A stretch of 42,960 nucleotides of DNA from Nocardioides pelophilus (GTDB taxonomy: Bacteria; Actinomycetota; Actinomycetes; Propionibacteriales; Nocardioidaceae): contig NZ_JACEHF010000018.1 in NCBI RefSeq assembly GCF_014180685.1, positions 1-42,960 of the forward strand, in the 5' to 3' direction. The notes beneath the pieces were generated by a model. The model worked only from the letters and a program-made list of their open reading frames with translations, made no database searches and had not been told where the DNA came from. This document shows positions 17,984 through 26,917 of this stretch, one piece after another (within the stretch, counting starts at the first letter, position 1; the number at the start of each line of letters is the position of its first letter). The position numbers and the translations under genes are program-made.

Positions 17984-18590
17984 CGCCCACCAGGCTCTCG
18001 CGGAACACCCGGCGCGGACCGGATGGCACCGCGACGTGGTTGGGCACGACCAGCACCCGGCAGTTCGCGGCGGCCGCCGACGTGGCGCCGGTCGGCGAGT
18101 CCTCGATGGCCACGCAGTCCTCCGGCTCGACACCCAGCGCCGCGGCCGCGGTCAGGTACGGCTCGGGATGCGGCTTGCCGTTGTCGACCTGGTCGCCGGT
18201 CACGACCACCCGGAACGTCTCGGGCGGCAGGTGCTCGAGGATCGGCGCGACGAATCGCTGGTACGACATCGTCACCAGCCCGCACGGCACGCCGGCGTCC
18301 TTCAGCGCGAGCAGCAGCTCCCGCGCGCCGGGGCACCACGGGACGGCGTGCTGGACCCGCGCCACGACGCCGTCCAGCAGCCGCTCGACGATCTGCTCGG
18401 CGCTCAGCGGGATGCCGGTCCGCTCGCGGATGTAGTGCCCCGACGAGATCAGGCTGTTGCCGACCAGGTGCTGCGCGTCGGCAGTCGTCCAGGTGGCGCC
18501 GTACTCCTCGGCCAGCTCGACCTCGGTCGCCATCCAGTAGGGCTCGGTGTCGACCAGCGTGCCGTCCATGTCCCAGAGGACAGCCTTCAC
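17949..18590 (-). CDS. HAD-superfamily phosphatase (beta-phosphoglucomutase-like)
   Basis: The 213-residue protein starts VKAVLWDMDGTLVDTEP, with the DxDGT nucleophile loop. The cap is helical (about 18-80), followed by motif II GLVTMSYQRF, the Lys of motif III in DNGKPHPEPYL, and the acidic motif IV VAIEDSPTGATSAAAA. It should be a small-molecule phosphatase or phosphomutase; substrate is not evident. The GTG start at 18590 lies 5 bases after the metH stop, so it is likely co-transcribed with metH. The 3' end overlaps the RecB-like gene. Confidence 0.9.
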   Translation of the reverse strand: MKAVLWDMDGTLVDTEPYWMATEVELAEEYGATWTTADAQHLVGNSLISSGHYIRERTGIPLSAEQIVERLLDGVVARVQHAVPWCPGARELLLALKDAGVPCGLVTMSYQRFVAPILEHLPPETFRVVVTGDQVDNGKPHPEPYLTAAAALGVEPEDCVAIEDSPTGATSAAAANCRVLVVPNHVAVPSGPRRVFRESLVGVTPAELAALLG

Positions 18591-18595
18591 GTCGG

Positions 18596-21500
18596 TCAGT
18601 CCTCCGGGTCGTAGCCCAGGTTGGGCGACAGCCAGCGCTCGGTCTCCTTCAGCGTCCAGCCCTTGCGCTCGGCGTAGTCCGCCACCTGGTCGCGACCCAG
18701 CCGGCCGACGACGAAGTACTGCGCCTCCGGGTGGCTGTAGTAGATGCCCGACACGGCCGCGCCCGGCCACATCGCCATCGACTCGGTGAGCTCGATGCCG
18801 GTGTTGGCCTCGACGTCGAGCAGGTCCCAGATGGTCTGCTTCTCGGTGTGGTCGGGGCACGCCGGGTAGCCGGGCGCGGGCCGGATGCCGGTGTACTTCT
18901 CGGCGATCAGGTCCTCGTTGGAGAGCTGCTCCTCGGGGACGTGCGCCCAGAACTCGGTGCGCACCCGTTGGTGCAGGCGCTCGGCGAACGCCTCGGCCAG
19001 CCGGTCTGCCAGCGACTCGAGCAGGATCGCGGAGTAGTCGTCGAGCGCGGCCTTGAACTCCTGGACCTTCTCCACGGACCCGAGCCCGGCCGTGACCGCG
19101 AAGGCGCCGACCCAGTCCTGGAGGCCGCTCGCCGCCGGGGCGACGTAGTCGGCCATCGACCGGTTCGGGATCCCCTCGCGGTGCTTGCCCTGCTGACGCA
19201 GCTGGTGCAGGACGGCGCGCGCCTCCGTCCGGTCGTCGTCGGAGTAGACGACGACGTCCTCTCCGGTGCTCGCGGCCGGGAACAGCCCGTAGACGCCGTT
19301 GGCGGTGACCCACTTCTCCGCGATCATCTGGTCGAGCATGACCTGCGCGTCGTCGTACAGCTTGCGCGCGGCCTCACCCGTCGTCGGGTTGTTGAGGATG
19401 TCGGGGAACTTGCCCTTCATCTCCCACGCGTTGAAGAACGGCTGCCAGTCGATGTAGTCGCGCAGCTCGGCGAGGTCGTAGTCCTTCAGGACGTGCACGC
19501 CCGGTGTGCGCGGCTGCGGAGGCGTGTAGCCCGACCAGTCGATCGCGGTGGCGTTGGCCTTCGCGTCCGCGAACGACAGCTGCGGCCGCTCGGACTTCTG
19601 GGAGTGCCGCACCCGGAGGGAGTCGTAGTCCTTCTTGACCTCGGCGAGCAGGGGTGCCCGCCGCTCGTCGTGCAGCAGTGCGGCGGCGGTGGGGACCGAG
19701 CGGGACGCGTCCTTGACCCAGACCACCGGTCCGTCGTACTTGGGGTCCACCTTCACCGCGGTGTGGGCACGGGAGGTCGTGGCGCCGCCGATGAGCAGCG
19801 GGATCTCGAGCCCGAGCCGCTGCATCTCCGAGGCCATGGTGACCATCTCGTCCAGGGACGGCGTGATCAGTCCCGAGAGACCGATGATGTCGGCGTTGTG
19901 CTCCTTGGCCGCGTCGAGGATCTTCTGGGCGGGGACCATCACCCCGAGGTCGATGACCTCGAAGTTGTTGCACTGCAGCACGACGCCCACGATGTTCTTG
20001 CCGATGTCGTGGACATCGCCCTTGACGGTGGCCATGACGATCGTCCCGTTGGTCTCCTTGGCGGTGGCCAGCTCGGGGTTGTCGATCTTCTCCTGCTCGA
20101 TGAACGGGATCAGGTAGGCGACCGCCTTCTTCATCACCCGGGCGGACTTCACGACCTGCGGGAGGAACATCTTGCCGGCGCCGAACAGGTCGCCGACCAC
20201 GTCCATCCCGGACATCAGCGGACCCTCGATCACCTCGATCGGACGACCGCCGCGGGCAGCGATCTCCTGGCGCAGCTCCTCGGTGTCGGCCTCGACGTGG
20301 GCATCGAGCCCCTTGACCAGGGCGTGGGTGATCCGCTCGCCGACCGGGAGCTCACGCCACTCCTCGGTGGCTGCCTCGACGACCTCGCCGCTCCCCCGGT
20401 GCTGCTCGGCGAGCCCGAGCAGCCGCTCGGTGGCGGCGATGGAGTCGTCGGTGCGGTTGAGGACGACGTCCTCGATCGCGTCGCGCAGCTCGGCGTCGAT
20501 CTCGCTGTAGGGCACCAGCGCACCGGCGTTGACGATGCCCATGTCGAGGCCGGCCTCGATCGCGTGGAAGAGGAAGACCGCGTGGATCGCCTCGCGCACC
20601 GGGTTGTTGCCGCGGAAGCTGAAGCTCACGTTGGAGATGCCGCCCGAGACCTTCGCGCCCGGCAGGTTCTCCTTGATCCAGCGGGTGGCCTCGATGAAGT
20701 CGACGCCGTACGTCGCGTGCTCCTCGATGCCGGTGGCGACCGCGAACACGTTGGGGTCGAAGATGATGTCGTCGGCCGGGAACCCCACCTGGTCCACGAG
20801 GATCCGGTAGGCGCGCTCGCAGATCTGCTTGCGGCGCTCCAGGTTGTCGGCCTGTCCGTCCTCGTCGAAGGCCATCACCACGGCCGCAGCGCCGTACTTC
20901 TTGCACAGGCGCGCCTGCTCGATGAACTTCTCCTCGCCCTCCTTCATGGAGATCGAGTTGACGATGGGCTTGCCCTGGACGTTCTTCAGGCCGGCCTCGA
21001 TGACCTCCCACTTGGAGGAGTCGACCATGACGGGCACCCGGCTGATGTCGGGCTCGGACGCGACCAGCTTGAGGAAGCGGTCCATCGCCGCGACGCCGTC
21101 GATCATGCCCTCGTCCATGTTGACGTCGATGACCTGGGCGCCGCTCTCGACCTGCTGCGCGGCGACCGACAGCGCGGTGTCGTAGTCACCGTCCTTGATC
21201 AGGTTGCGGAACTTCGCGGAGCCGGTGATGTTGGTGCGCTCGCCGACGTTGACGAAGAGGCTGTCCTCCGCGATGGCGAACGGCTCGAGGCCGGACAGCC
21301 GCAGCGCGGGGGTGGCCACGACGGGCTCGCGCCGCTCCTTGCCCTCCACCGCCCGCGCGATGGCGGCGATGTGGTCGGGCGTGGTGCCGCAGCAGCCGCC
21401 GAGGATGTTGACGAAGCCCGCCTCGGCGAACTCCTTCACGATCGCGGCGGTGTCGTCCGGGGTCTCGTCGTACTCACCGAAGGCGTTGGGCAGGCCGGCG

Positions 21501-22342
21501 TTCGGGTACGCCGACACGAAGGTGTCGGCGAGCCGCGAGAGCTCGGCGATGTAGGGGCGCATCTCCTTCGCGCCGAGGGCGCAGTTGAGCCCCACGGCGA
21601 GCGGCTCGGCGTGCCGGACGGAATCCCAGAACGCCTCGGTGACCTGACCCGAGAGGGTGCGGCCGGACGCGTCGGTGATGGTGCCGGAGATGACCACCGG
21701 CCAGCGGCGGCCGGCCTCCTCGAACAGCGTCTGCACGGCGAAGATCGCGGCCTTCGCATTGAGCGTGTCGAAGATGGTCTCGATGAAGATCAGGTCGGAG
21801 CCACCGTCGACGAGGCCGCGCGCCGCGATCAGGTAGGCCTCGACGAGCTGGTCCCACGAGACGTTGCGGGCCGCGGGGTCGTTGACGTCCGGGCTGATCG
21901 ACGCCGTGCGCGTGGTCGGGCCGAGCGCGCCGGCGACGTAGCGCTTCTGCCCGGTCGCCGCGGCCACCTCGTCGCACACGGCGCGGGCGAGCCGGGCCGA
22001 CTCGAGGTTGAGCTCGTAGGCGAGCTCCTCCATGCCGTAGTCGGACAGCGAGATCGAGTTCGAGTTGAACGTGTTGGTCTCGATCAGGTCGGCGCCGGCC
22101 TCGAGGTACTCGCGGTGGATGCCGGCGATGATCCCGGGCTGGGTGATCGAGAGCAGGTCGTTGTTGCCGACCAGGTCGGAGGGCCAGTCGGCGAACCGGT
22201 CACCGCGGTAGCCCGCCTCGTCGGGGCGATCGCGCTGGATGGCGGTGCCCATGGCGCCGTCGAGGATCACGATCCGCTCGCGCAGCAGCGCGGTGAGCTC
22301 GTCGGTCGTGTCCGGTCGCCAGTCGTGGGAACCCGATGCCAT
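18596..22342 (-). CDS. metH: Cobalamin-dependent methionine synthase MetH
   Basis: The 1248-residue enzyme transfers the methyl group of 5-methyltetrahydrofolate to homocysteine through methylcobalamin. All four modules are present: the homocysteine domain with zinc cysteines ([21 protein letters not shown]), the pterin-binding domain ([20 protein letters not shown]), the cobalamin cap and Rossmann domain with the base-off His in [14 protein letters not shown], and the AdoMet reactivation domain ([15 protein letters not shown]). The ATG at 22342 is preceded by a GGAAGGG Shine-Dalgarno that sits inside a hairpin, and upstream lies a match to the SAH riboswitch. A HAD phosphatase gene follows 5 bases later. 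Confidence 0.98.
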   Translation of the reverse strand: MASGSHDWRPDTTDELTALLRERIVILDGAMGTAIQRDRPDEAGYRGDRFADWPSDLVGNNDLLSITQPGIIAGIHREYLEAGADLIETNTFNSNSISLSDYGMEELAYELNLESARLARAVCDEVAAATGQKRYVAGALGPTTRTASISPDVNDPAARNVSWDQLVEAYLIAARGLVDGGSDLIFIETIFDTLNAKAAIFAVQTLFEEAGRRWPVVISGTITDASGRTLSGQVTEAFWDSVRHAEPLAVGLNCALGAKEMRPYIAELSRLADTFVSAYPNAGLPNAFGEYDETPDDTAAIVKEFAEAGFVNILGGCCGTTPDHIAAIARAVEGKERREPVVATPALRLSGLEPFAIAEDSLFVNVGERTNITGSAKFRNLIKDGDYDTALSVAAQQVESGAQVIDVNMDEGMIDGVAAMDRFLKLVASEPDISRVPVMVDSSKWEVIEAGLKNVQGKPIVNSISMKEGEEKFIEQARLCKKYGAAAVVMAFDEDGQADNLERRKQICERAYRILVDQVGFPADDIIFDPNVFAVATGIEEHATYGVDFIEATRWIKENLPGAKVSGGISNVSFSFRGNNPVREAIHAVFLFHAIEAGLDMGIVNAGALVPYSEIDAELRDAIEDVVLNRTDDSIAATERLLGLAEQHRGSGEVVEAATEEWRELPVGERITHALVKGLDAHVEADTEELRQEIAARGGRPIEVIEGPLMSGMDVVGDLFGAGKMFLPQVVKSARVMKKAVAYLIPFIEQEKIDNPELATAKETNGTIVMATVKGDVHDIGKNIVGVVLQCNNFEVIDLGVMVPAQKILDAAKEHNADIIGLSGLITPSLDEMVTMASEMQRLGLEIPLLIGGATTSRAHTAVKVDPKYDGPVVWVKDASRSVPTAAALLHDERRAPLLAEVKKDYDSLRVRHSQKSERPQLSFADAKANATAIDWSGYTPPQPRTPGVHVLKDYDLAELRDYIDWQPFFNAWEMKGKFPDILNNPTTGEAARKLYDDAQVMLDQMIAEKWVTANGVYGLFPAASTGEDVVVYSDDDRTEARAVLHQLRQQGKHREGIPNRSMADYVAPAASGLQDWVGAFAVTAGLGSVEKVQEFKAALDDYSAILLESLADRLAEAFAERLHQRVRTEFWAHVPEEQLSNEDLIAEKYTGIRPAPGYPACPDHTEKQTIWDLLDVEANTGIELTESMAMWPGAAVSGIYYSHPEAQYFVVGRLGRDQVADYAERKGWTLKETERWLSPNLGYDPED

Positions 22343-22348
22343 GTTTCA

Positions 22349-22366
22349 CCCTTCCGTCACGGAAGG
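22349..22366 (-). promoter_or_regulatory. Shine-Dalgarno-sequestering hairpin of metH
   Basis: In the RNA, CCTTCCG (22366-22360) pairs fully with CGGAAGG (22356-22350) around a 3-base loop TGA. The 3' arm is the ribosome binding site GGAAGGG, 6 bases before the metH ATG. The first three bases of the 5' arm are shared with P4 of the riboswitch, so the two structures compete. Confidence 0.75.
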
Positions 22367-22433
22367 CGCCCTTGGAATCTCGCCGAGCGTGGCGGGCCTC
22401 ACGTCGGAAGGTCCCGTTGCAACGCCTCTCGGC
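22364..22433 (-). promoter_or_regulatory. S-adenosylhomocysteine (SAH) riboswitch upstream of metH
   Basis: In the minus-strand RNA, P1 is GCCGAG (22433-22428) with CTCGGC (22387-22382). The 5' P4 strand AGGCG (22427-22423) pairs with CGCCT (22368-22364), forming the H-type pseudoknot. Between them is the conserved core TTGCAACGG (family: CUGCAACGG) and a P2 stem CGGG-A-CCT with AGG-CCCG, then CCACG just before the P1 3' strand. This order matches the SAH riboswitch family, known to control metH, metF and ahcY, mostly as an ON switch. Here ligand binding would favour P4 and release the Shine-Dalgarno. Recognition is by eye, without a covariance model. Confidence 0.8.
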
Positions 22434-22521
22434 CCCCCGATCCTAACCGGCCCGGCCACCCCAGCGACGATTTCCCGCATGCTGGCACCCCTACGGGGGC
22501 TCCGGCCCCGTAGGCCCCCAC

Positions 22522-22527
22522 TAGGCT
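22522..22527 (+). promoter_or_regulatory. Predicted -10 box, leaderless promoter of the PAC2 gene
   Basis: TAGGCT lies 7 bases before GTG 22535, which is directly followed by ATG 22538; no Shine-Dalgarno is seen. The GTG would be the leaderless start. Confidence 0.5.
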
Positions 22528-22534
22528 CGTCAGG

Positions 22535-23386
22535 GTGATGGAGATCGAGGACCCGCCGAGCCTGGTCCGGCCCGTGGTGATCGCAGCGTTCGAGGGCTGG
22601 AACGACGCGGCCGAGTCGGCGTCGGCGGTCGTGGACCACTTGCTGAAGGTGTGGAACGCGCGGGTCGTGGCCGTGATCGACCCGGAGGACTACTACGACT
22701 TCCAGGTGAACCGCCCGAGCGTGGGCGTGGACGACAACGGCTTCCGCAGCCTGACGTGGCCGAGCACCCATGTCGCAGTCGCCTCTCCCCCGGACCTCGA
22801 CCACGACGTGATCCTGGTCCGCGGCATCGAGCCCAACATGCGGTGGCGCGGGTTCTGCGCCGAGCTGCTCGCCTGCATCGACGACCTGGGCGGGGAGCTG
22901 GTGGTGACGCTCGGTGCGCTGCTCGCCGACACCCCCCACACCCGCCCGATCCCGGTCACCGGCACCGCGACCGAGCCGGACCTCGTCGACCGGATGAAGC
23001 TGGAGCAGTCGACCTACGAGGGACCGACCGGCATCGTCGGCGTGCTCCAGGACGCGTGCGTGAAGTTGGACATCCCGGCGGCGTCGTACTGGGCGGCCGT
23101 GCCGCACTACGTCGCGCAACCGCCGTGTCCCAAGGCCACCTTGGCGCTGCTCGGCCAGATCGAGGACCTGCTCGGCGTGAGCATCCCGTTGGGCGACCTG
23201 CCCGACGACGCCCGGGCGTGGGAGCGCGGGGTCGACGAGCTCGCCGAGGAGGACGAGGACATCGCCGACTACGTCCGCTCGCTGGAGGAGACCCGCGACA
23301 CGGCCGACCTGCCCGAGGCGTCCGGCGAGGCGATCGCGCGCGAGTTCGAGCGCTACCTCAAGCGCAGGGGCGACGAGGAGTCATAG
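22535..23386 (+). CDS. PAC2 family protein (proteasome-assembly-chaperone fold)
   Basis: The 283-residue protein starts with [25 protein letters not shown], the PAC2 signature (A-F-x-G-W-N-D-A), and keeps the strand/loop [21 protein letters not shown] typical of the family. PAC2 in eukaryotes helps assemble the 20S proteasome; the actinobacterial branch (for example Rv2125) sits near proteasome genes but its role is not settled. The C-terminal 60 residues are highly acidic and helical. Start is GTG 22535 or ATG 22538. It is divergent from metH and convergent with mshC, which it overlaps by 6 bases. Confidence 0.9.
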   Translation: MMEIEDPPSLVRPVVIAAFEGWNDAAESASAVVDHLLKVWNARVVAVIDPEDYYDFQVNRPSVGVDDNGFRSLTWPSTHVAVASPPDLDHDVILVRGIEPNMRWRGFCAELLACIDDLGGELVVTLGALLADTPHTRPIPVTGTATEPDLVDRMKLEQSTYEGPTGIVGVLQDACVKLDIPAASYWAAVPHYVAQPPCPKATLALLGQIEDLLGVSIPLGDLPDDARAWERGVDELAEEDEDIADYVRSLEETRDTADLPEASGEAIAREFERYLKRRGDEES

Positions 23387-24622
23387 CAGCAGGCCCAGCG
23401 CCGCGTCGAGCACCGGCAGCAGGGTCGCCGCGGCGTCGGGGTCGCTGGTGTCGGCCAGCCCGTCGGTTCCGAGGGTCGACGCGACCCAGGCGTCGACCGC
23501 GGCTGTCGCGCGCGGTGCGTCGAGGTCGTCGGCGAGCGCGGCCAGCACCTCGGTGACCACCGGGGCCGCCGGCGCGCCCGCTCCGAGCGCCAGCGCCGAC
23601 CGCCACCGGGCCACGTCGTCGACGGCGACCCAGAGCATGTCGTCGGTCCACTCCCAGTCCTCGCGGTAGTGGTGGCGCAGCAGCGCGAGCCGGATCGCCA
23701 TCGGGTCGATGTCGCTGTTGCGCAGCGCCGAGACGAAGACCAGGTTGCCGCGCGACTTCGACATCTTCTCGCCGTCGTAGCCGACCATGCCGGCGTGCAC
23801 GTAGGCCCGGGAGTACGGCGCACCGGTCGCCACCTGCGCGTGACCCGCGCACATCTCGTGGTGCGGGAAGACCAGGTCGCTGCCGCCGCCCTGGACGTCC
23901 ATCGTCGAGCCGAGCTGCTCCAGGGCGATCGCGGCGCACTCGATGTGCCAACCGGGGCGACCGCGACCGAACGGGCTCTCCCACGCAGGCTCGTCCGGGC
24001 GCTCCGCCCGCCACACGACGCAGTCGAGCGGATCCTTCTTGCCCGCGCGGTCCGGGTCGCCACCGCGCTCTCCGAAGAACCGCAGCATGGTGGCGCGGTC
24101 GTAACCCGACTCCTCGCCGAAGGCCGGGTCGGCGGTGACGGAGAAGTAGAGGTCGTCCTCGACCTTGTAGATCGCGCCCGCGGCCTGGAGCCGCTCGATC
24201 AGGGCGATCACCAGCGGGATCGACTCGACCGCACCGATGAGCGCGTCGGGCGCCAGCACCCGCAGGGCGTGCATGTCCTGGCGGAACAGCTCGGTCTCGC
24301 GCTCGGCGAGCTCGACCCAGTCGACCCCGACCTTGGTCGCACGCTCGAGCAGGGGGTCGTCGACGTCGGTGACGTTCTGGACGTAGCGGACGTCGAGTCC
24401 CGCCGACCGCCAGGCACGGTTGAGCAGGTCGAACCCGATGTAGGTGTTCGCGTGGCCGAGGTGGGTCGCGTCGTACGGGGTGATGCCGCAGACGTAGAGC
24501 TTCATCTCCGCGCCGTCCGCGGGAGCGGTCGCCACGACACTGCCGGTCGCGGTGTCGTGAATCGCTACCGGCGGCCCGACCACGGGCAACGACGGCAACT
24601 CCGGAGCGGTCCACGCGCGCAT
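23381..24622 (-). CDS. mshC: Mycothiol biosynthesis cysteine ligase MshC
   Basis: MshC (413 aa) joins cysteine to GlcN-myo-inositol with ATP, the third dedicated step in mycothiol synthesis. It is a cysteinyl-tRNA-synthetase relative lacking the tRNA-binding C-terminus. Zinc ligands include Cys45, Cys229 and His254; the HIGH motif is HLGH (54-57) and KMSKS is at 286-290. The MshC-specific N-terminus ([14 protein letters not shown]) separates it from CysS. It has its own TAACAT box 6 bases before the ATG. The gene confirms an organism that uses mycothiol as its low-molecular-weight thiol. Confidence 0.97.
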   Translation of the reverse strand: MRAWTAPELPSLPVVGPPVAIHDTATGSVVATAPADGAEMKLYVCGITPYDATHLGHANTYIGFDLLNRAWRSAGLDVRYVQNVTDVDDPLLERATKVGVDWVELAERETELFRQDMHALRVLAPDALIGAVESIPLVIALIERLQAAGAIYKVEDDLYFSVTADPAFGEESGYDRATMLRFFGERGGDPDRAGKKDPLDCVVWRAERPDEPAWESPFGRGRPGWHIECAAIALEQLGSTMDVQGGGSDLVFPHHEMCAGHAQVATGAPYSRAYVHAGMVGYDGEKMSKSRGNLVFVSALRNSDIDPMAIRLALLRHHYREDWEWTDDMLWVAVDDVARWRSALALGAGAPAAPVVTEVLAALADDLDAPRATAAVDAWVASTLGTDGLADTSDPDAAATLLPVLDAALGLLL

Positions 24623-24628
24623 GCGGCG

Positions 24629-24634
24629 ATGTTA
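24629..24634 (-). promoter_or_regulatory. Predicted -10 box, leaderless promoter of mshC
   Basis: The minus strand reads CTATAACATCGCCGC then ATG. TAACAT is 6 bases from the start (TATAAC, 8 bases, is the alternative). Confidence 0.5.
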
Positions 24635-24687
24635 TAGGTGGGTTCAGCGGTCGACTGCCGCGGTCCAGCTCGCTCGGCCATTTCGGG

Positions 24688-24785
24688 CCGGCAGCGTGGT
24701 GCACGCGGCGAAGCCGCACGGCGCGAAGTCCCTGGGCCGAGCTTGCGAGGGCCCGGGCGGCGAGCGTCGTCTGCGACACGCTCGG
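24688..24785. repeat. Intergenic structured repeat at the 3' end of the SCO1664-family gene
   Basis: The region shares both ends with the hairpin at 12161-12195: CCGGCAGCGTG at 24688-24698 and TCTGCGACACGCTCGG at 24770-24785. The middle is expanded by about 70 bases and contains GCGGC-GAA-GCCGC and GGGCC/GGCCC stems. CGAGCGT (24761-24767) pairs with ACGCTCG (24778-24784). It lies at the 3' end of a gene, like the first copy, so it probably serves as a terminator. Confidence 0.55.
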
Positions 24786-24795
24786 CCCATTCAAA

Positions 24796-25551
24796 TCAGA
24801 ACGGGGGCCAGGGGATGGCGGGCCAGCCGCCGTGGGGGCCTGGAAGCTCGCCCCGGGCGAGCAGCCGCTCGGCCCGGCGCTCCAGCGCGCGGACCTCCAG
24901 GTCGGTGAGGTGCTCGCGGAGCCGCTCGCCGAGGTCGCCCCGCACGGCCGTGAGTACGGCGCCCACGACCGCCTGCTCCTCGTCGGTCAGCGCAGTGCCG
25001 GCCCAGCCCCACAGGACGGTGCGGAGCTTGGGCTCGTGGTGGAAGGTGACGCCGTGGTCGACGCCGTACCGATGGCCGTCGGGCATCGGCAGGACGTGAC
25101 CGCCCTTGCGGTCGGCGTTGTTGACGAGCACGTCGAACACGGCCATCCGCCGCAGCTCGGGGGTGTCCTCGTGGACGAGGGTGACGTCGCGGTCGCGGTC
25201 GTCGACCCCGTCGAAGACCGCGAACCAGCCGTCCGGCACCCGGCGGGCCAGGACCAGGGTCACCGCCTCGTCGTCGGGGTCGACGACCTGCCACTCCTGC
25301 AACATCCCCGGGCCGTGGGGGCCGTCGCCGCACCAGGTGCGCGGCACCAGGTTCCAGCCGGTCGCCTCGCTGACCAGGTAGGCCGCGACCTCCCGGTCGG
25401 CGAGCGTGCCCTCGGGGAAGTCCCACAGGGGCCGCTCGCCGGCGATCGGCTTGTAGACCACCTCGCGGCCGTCGAGCTCGGCGAGGAACGTCGCGTTGGA
25501 CGCCGGCATGATCCGCCCGCGCAGGGCGAGGCGGTCGGTCGGCCCCGACAT
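24796..25551 (-). CDS. SCO1664-family protein with PI3/4-kinase-like motifs
   Basis: The 251-residue protein belongs to a conserved actinobacterial family of unknown function. Visible kinase-like features are Lys34 in VVYKPIAGERPLWDFP (ATP phosphate contact), NNADRKGGH (residues 144-152, like the catalytic loop D-R-x-x-x-N/H of PI3/4-kinase and HipA folds) and GVDHGVTF (163-170, in the place of the metal-binding DFG). This suggests a small ATP-dependent phosphotransferase. Its ATG overlaps the DUF3090 stop as TGATG, so it is translationally coupled to it. It is the last gene of a three-gene unit beside mshC. The kinase role is inference. Confidence 0.85.
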   Translation of the reverse strand: MSGPTDRLALRGRIMPASNATFLAELDGREVVYKPIAGERPLWDFPEGTLADREVAAYLVSEATGWNLVPRTWCGDGPHGPGMLQEWQVVDPDDEAVTLVLARRVPDGWFAVFDGVDDRDRDVTLVHEDTPELRRMAVFDVLVNNADRKGGHVLPMPDGHRYGVDHGVTFHHEPKLRTVLWGWAGTALTDEEQAVVGAVLTAVRGDLGERLREHLTDLEVRALERRAERLLARGELPGPHGGWPAIPWPPF

Positions 25552-26135
25552 CACTCGGGGCGGCGCTTGAAGCCGTTGGCGCGCACGCAGAGGTGACCGT
25601 CGGGGTCGATCGGCTGGCCGCAGAACGGGCAGTCGGGCCGACCGGCTCCCAGGACCCGCTCGGCACGCCGGACGAACGCCCGGGCGTGGCCGGCGTCGAT
25701 GCGGACGACGAAGACCTCGGTCGGCTCGGCGTCCGCGAGGAGCACCTCGTCCTCGGCGTCGTCGCTGATCCCGACCAGCTCCTCGCCGACCGGGAAGACC
25801 TCGATCACGACCCGCTCGGCCTGGGGGTCCCACGACAGCGTCATCGTGCCGGCGCGGAACTCCTCGGCGATCGGCAGGTCGAGCGGCTCCTCGTCGGTGA
25901 GACCGACCGGCGCGACCGCGGGGATGACGGTCGTGGTGCGCGCCTCGGCCATCACCTCGTCGAGCAGCTCGTCGATCCGCTCGGCCAGCGCCGCCACCTG
26001 CTGCTTCTCCAGCGCGACGCTGACGACCCGGGCACCGTCACGGGCCTGGAGGAAGAACGTCCGCGCGCCCGGCTCGCCGACAGTGCCCGCGACGAAGCGC
26101 TCGGGCGGGTCGAAACCATGGACGATCGGTGGCAT
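25551..26135 (-). CDS. DUF3090 family protein with C-terminal zinc-ribbon-like site
   Basis: The 194-residue protein is typical of DUF3090: it starts MPPIVHGFDPPERFVAGTVGEPGARTFFLQA, has a helical stretch (LEKQQVAALAERIDELLDEV), a beta-rich middle, and ends with DCPFCGQPIDPDGHLC, where Cys169, Cys172, His181 and Cys183 could bind zinc. The family has no proven function. It lies between the histidine phosphatase (9-base gap) and the kinase-like gene (1-base overlap), the order also known around Rv2133c-Rv2135c in mycobacteria. Confidence 0.9.
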   Translation of the reverse strand: MPPIVHGFDPPERFVAGTVGEPGARTFFLQARDGARVVSVALEKQQVAALAERIDELLDEVMAEARTTTVIPAVAPVGLTDEEPLDLPIAEEFRAGTMTLSWDPQAERVVIEVFPVGEELVGISDDAEDEVLLADAEPTEVFVVRIDAGHARAFVRRAERVLGAGRPDCPFCGQPIDPDGHLCVRANGFKRRPE

Positions 26136-26144
26136 GGAGCCACT

Positions 26145-26861
26145 TTACGAGCCCTCGGTGACGGGGTCGGGTCCGGCGCCGCCACCGACGGTGCCCCTGG
26201 ACCGCCGGGTGCGCTTGCCGGCCGGCCGGACGAGCCAGGACAGGTCGCCGGCGTGGGTGTTGGACGCCAGCACGTAGGGCCGGTCGGCGGTGTACTGGAT
26301 GATCGAGATCGACGCCGGGTCGACGTTGATCCGCTGGAACAGGTCCAGGTGCATCCCCAGCGCATCGGCGAGCACGGCCTTGATGATGTCGCCGTGGCTG
26401 ACCGCGACCCACACCGCGCCGGGGCCGTGCTCGGCCTCCACAGCGGCGTCGTGGCGTCGTACGGCCTCGACGGCGCGGTGGCGCATCTGCACCATCGACT
26501 CGCCGCCGGGGAACGCCGCGGCCGAGGGGTGGCGCTGGACGGTCGACCAGAGCTTCTCCTTGGCCAGCTCGCCGAGCTTGCGGCCCTGCCAGTCGCCGTA
26601 GTCGCACTCCGCCAGGCCGCGCTCCGTGGCCGCCTTGAGGGCCGCCGGATGAGCCTGCGCGATCGCCTTGGCGGTCTGCCGGCAGCGTTCCTGCGGACTG
26701 GTGACGAGCGCCGCGAGCGGTACGACGGCGATCCGTTCGGCCGCGGTCGCGGCCTGCCGTTGCCCGGTGTCGTCGAGCCGGACGCCCGCGAGACGCCCGG
26801 CGAGCACGCCGGACGCGTTGGCGGTGGTGCGTCCGTGCCGAACCAGGAGAACTGTGGCCAC
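26145..26861 (-). CDS. Histidine phosphatase family protein (MSMEG_4193 type)
   Basis: The 238-residue protein has the phosphoglycerate-mutase fold: catalytic VRHGRTTAN with His9, TSPQERCRQTA, the proton-donor Glu in ECDYGDWQGR, and the second His in AVSHGDIIKA. The C-terminal 25 residues are basic and glycine-rich. The family is a phosphatase of unknown substrate; genome neighbourhood ties it to DUF3090 and the SCO1664 family. The GTG start at 26861 is 7 bases after a TACGCT box, and the longer open frame upstream starts inside an intergenic repeat, so it was not chosen. Confidence 0.9.
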   Translation of the reverse strand: MATVLLVRHGRTTANASGVLAGRLAGVRLDDTGQRQAATAAERIAVVPLAALVTSPQERCRQTAKAIAQAHPAALKAATERGLAECDYGDWQGRKLGELAKEKLWSTVQRHPSAAAFPGGESMVQMRHRAVEAVRRHDAAVEAEHGPGAVWVAVSHGDIIKAVLADALGMHLDLFQRINVDPASISIIQYTADRPYVLASNTHAGDLSWLVRPAGKRTRRSRGTVGGGAGPDPVTEGS

Positions 26862-26868
26862 GAACCGG

Positions 26869-26874
26869 AGCGTA
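26869..26874 (-). promoter_or_regulatory. Predicted -10 box, leaderless promoter of the phosphatase/DUF3090/kinase-like unit
   Basis: The minus strand reads TACGCT, CCGGTTC, then GTG 26861. Confidence 0.5.
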
Positions 26875-26878
26875 GCCA

Positions 26879-26914
26879 GGTTTCGAGGCTCGCTGCGCTC
26901 GCACCTCAACCACC
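26879..26914. repeat. Intergenic palindromic repeat between divergent genes
   Basis: GGTT-TC-GAGG at the left faces CCTC-AACC at the right, around CTCGCTGCGCTCGCA. It lies just before the corA start. The wording is one I associate with a frequent intergenic repeat in Nocardioides-type genomes; only one copy is in this window. Confidence 0.5.
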
Positions 26915-26917
26915 GAT

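Noticed and set aside
18023..22513. A 1496-codon open frame on the plus strand opposite metH
   Set aside because: It is an antisense shadow of high-GC codons: Arg/Asp/Val/Gly-rich with no family motifs, while the minus strand encodes full-length MetH.
22439..22534. Terminator or second riboswitch from the CCCCTACGGGGG-type stem near 22490-22518
   Set aside because: The pairing CTACGGGGGC/GCCCCGTAGG is strong, but it lies between divergent promoters upstream of both genes; it may be an operator or part of the metH leader, and nothing more specific can be said.
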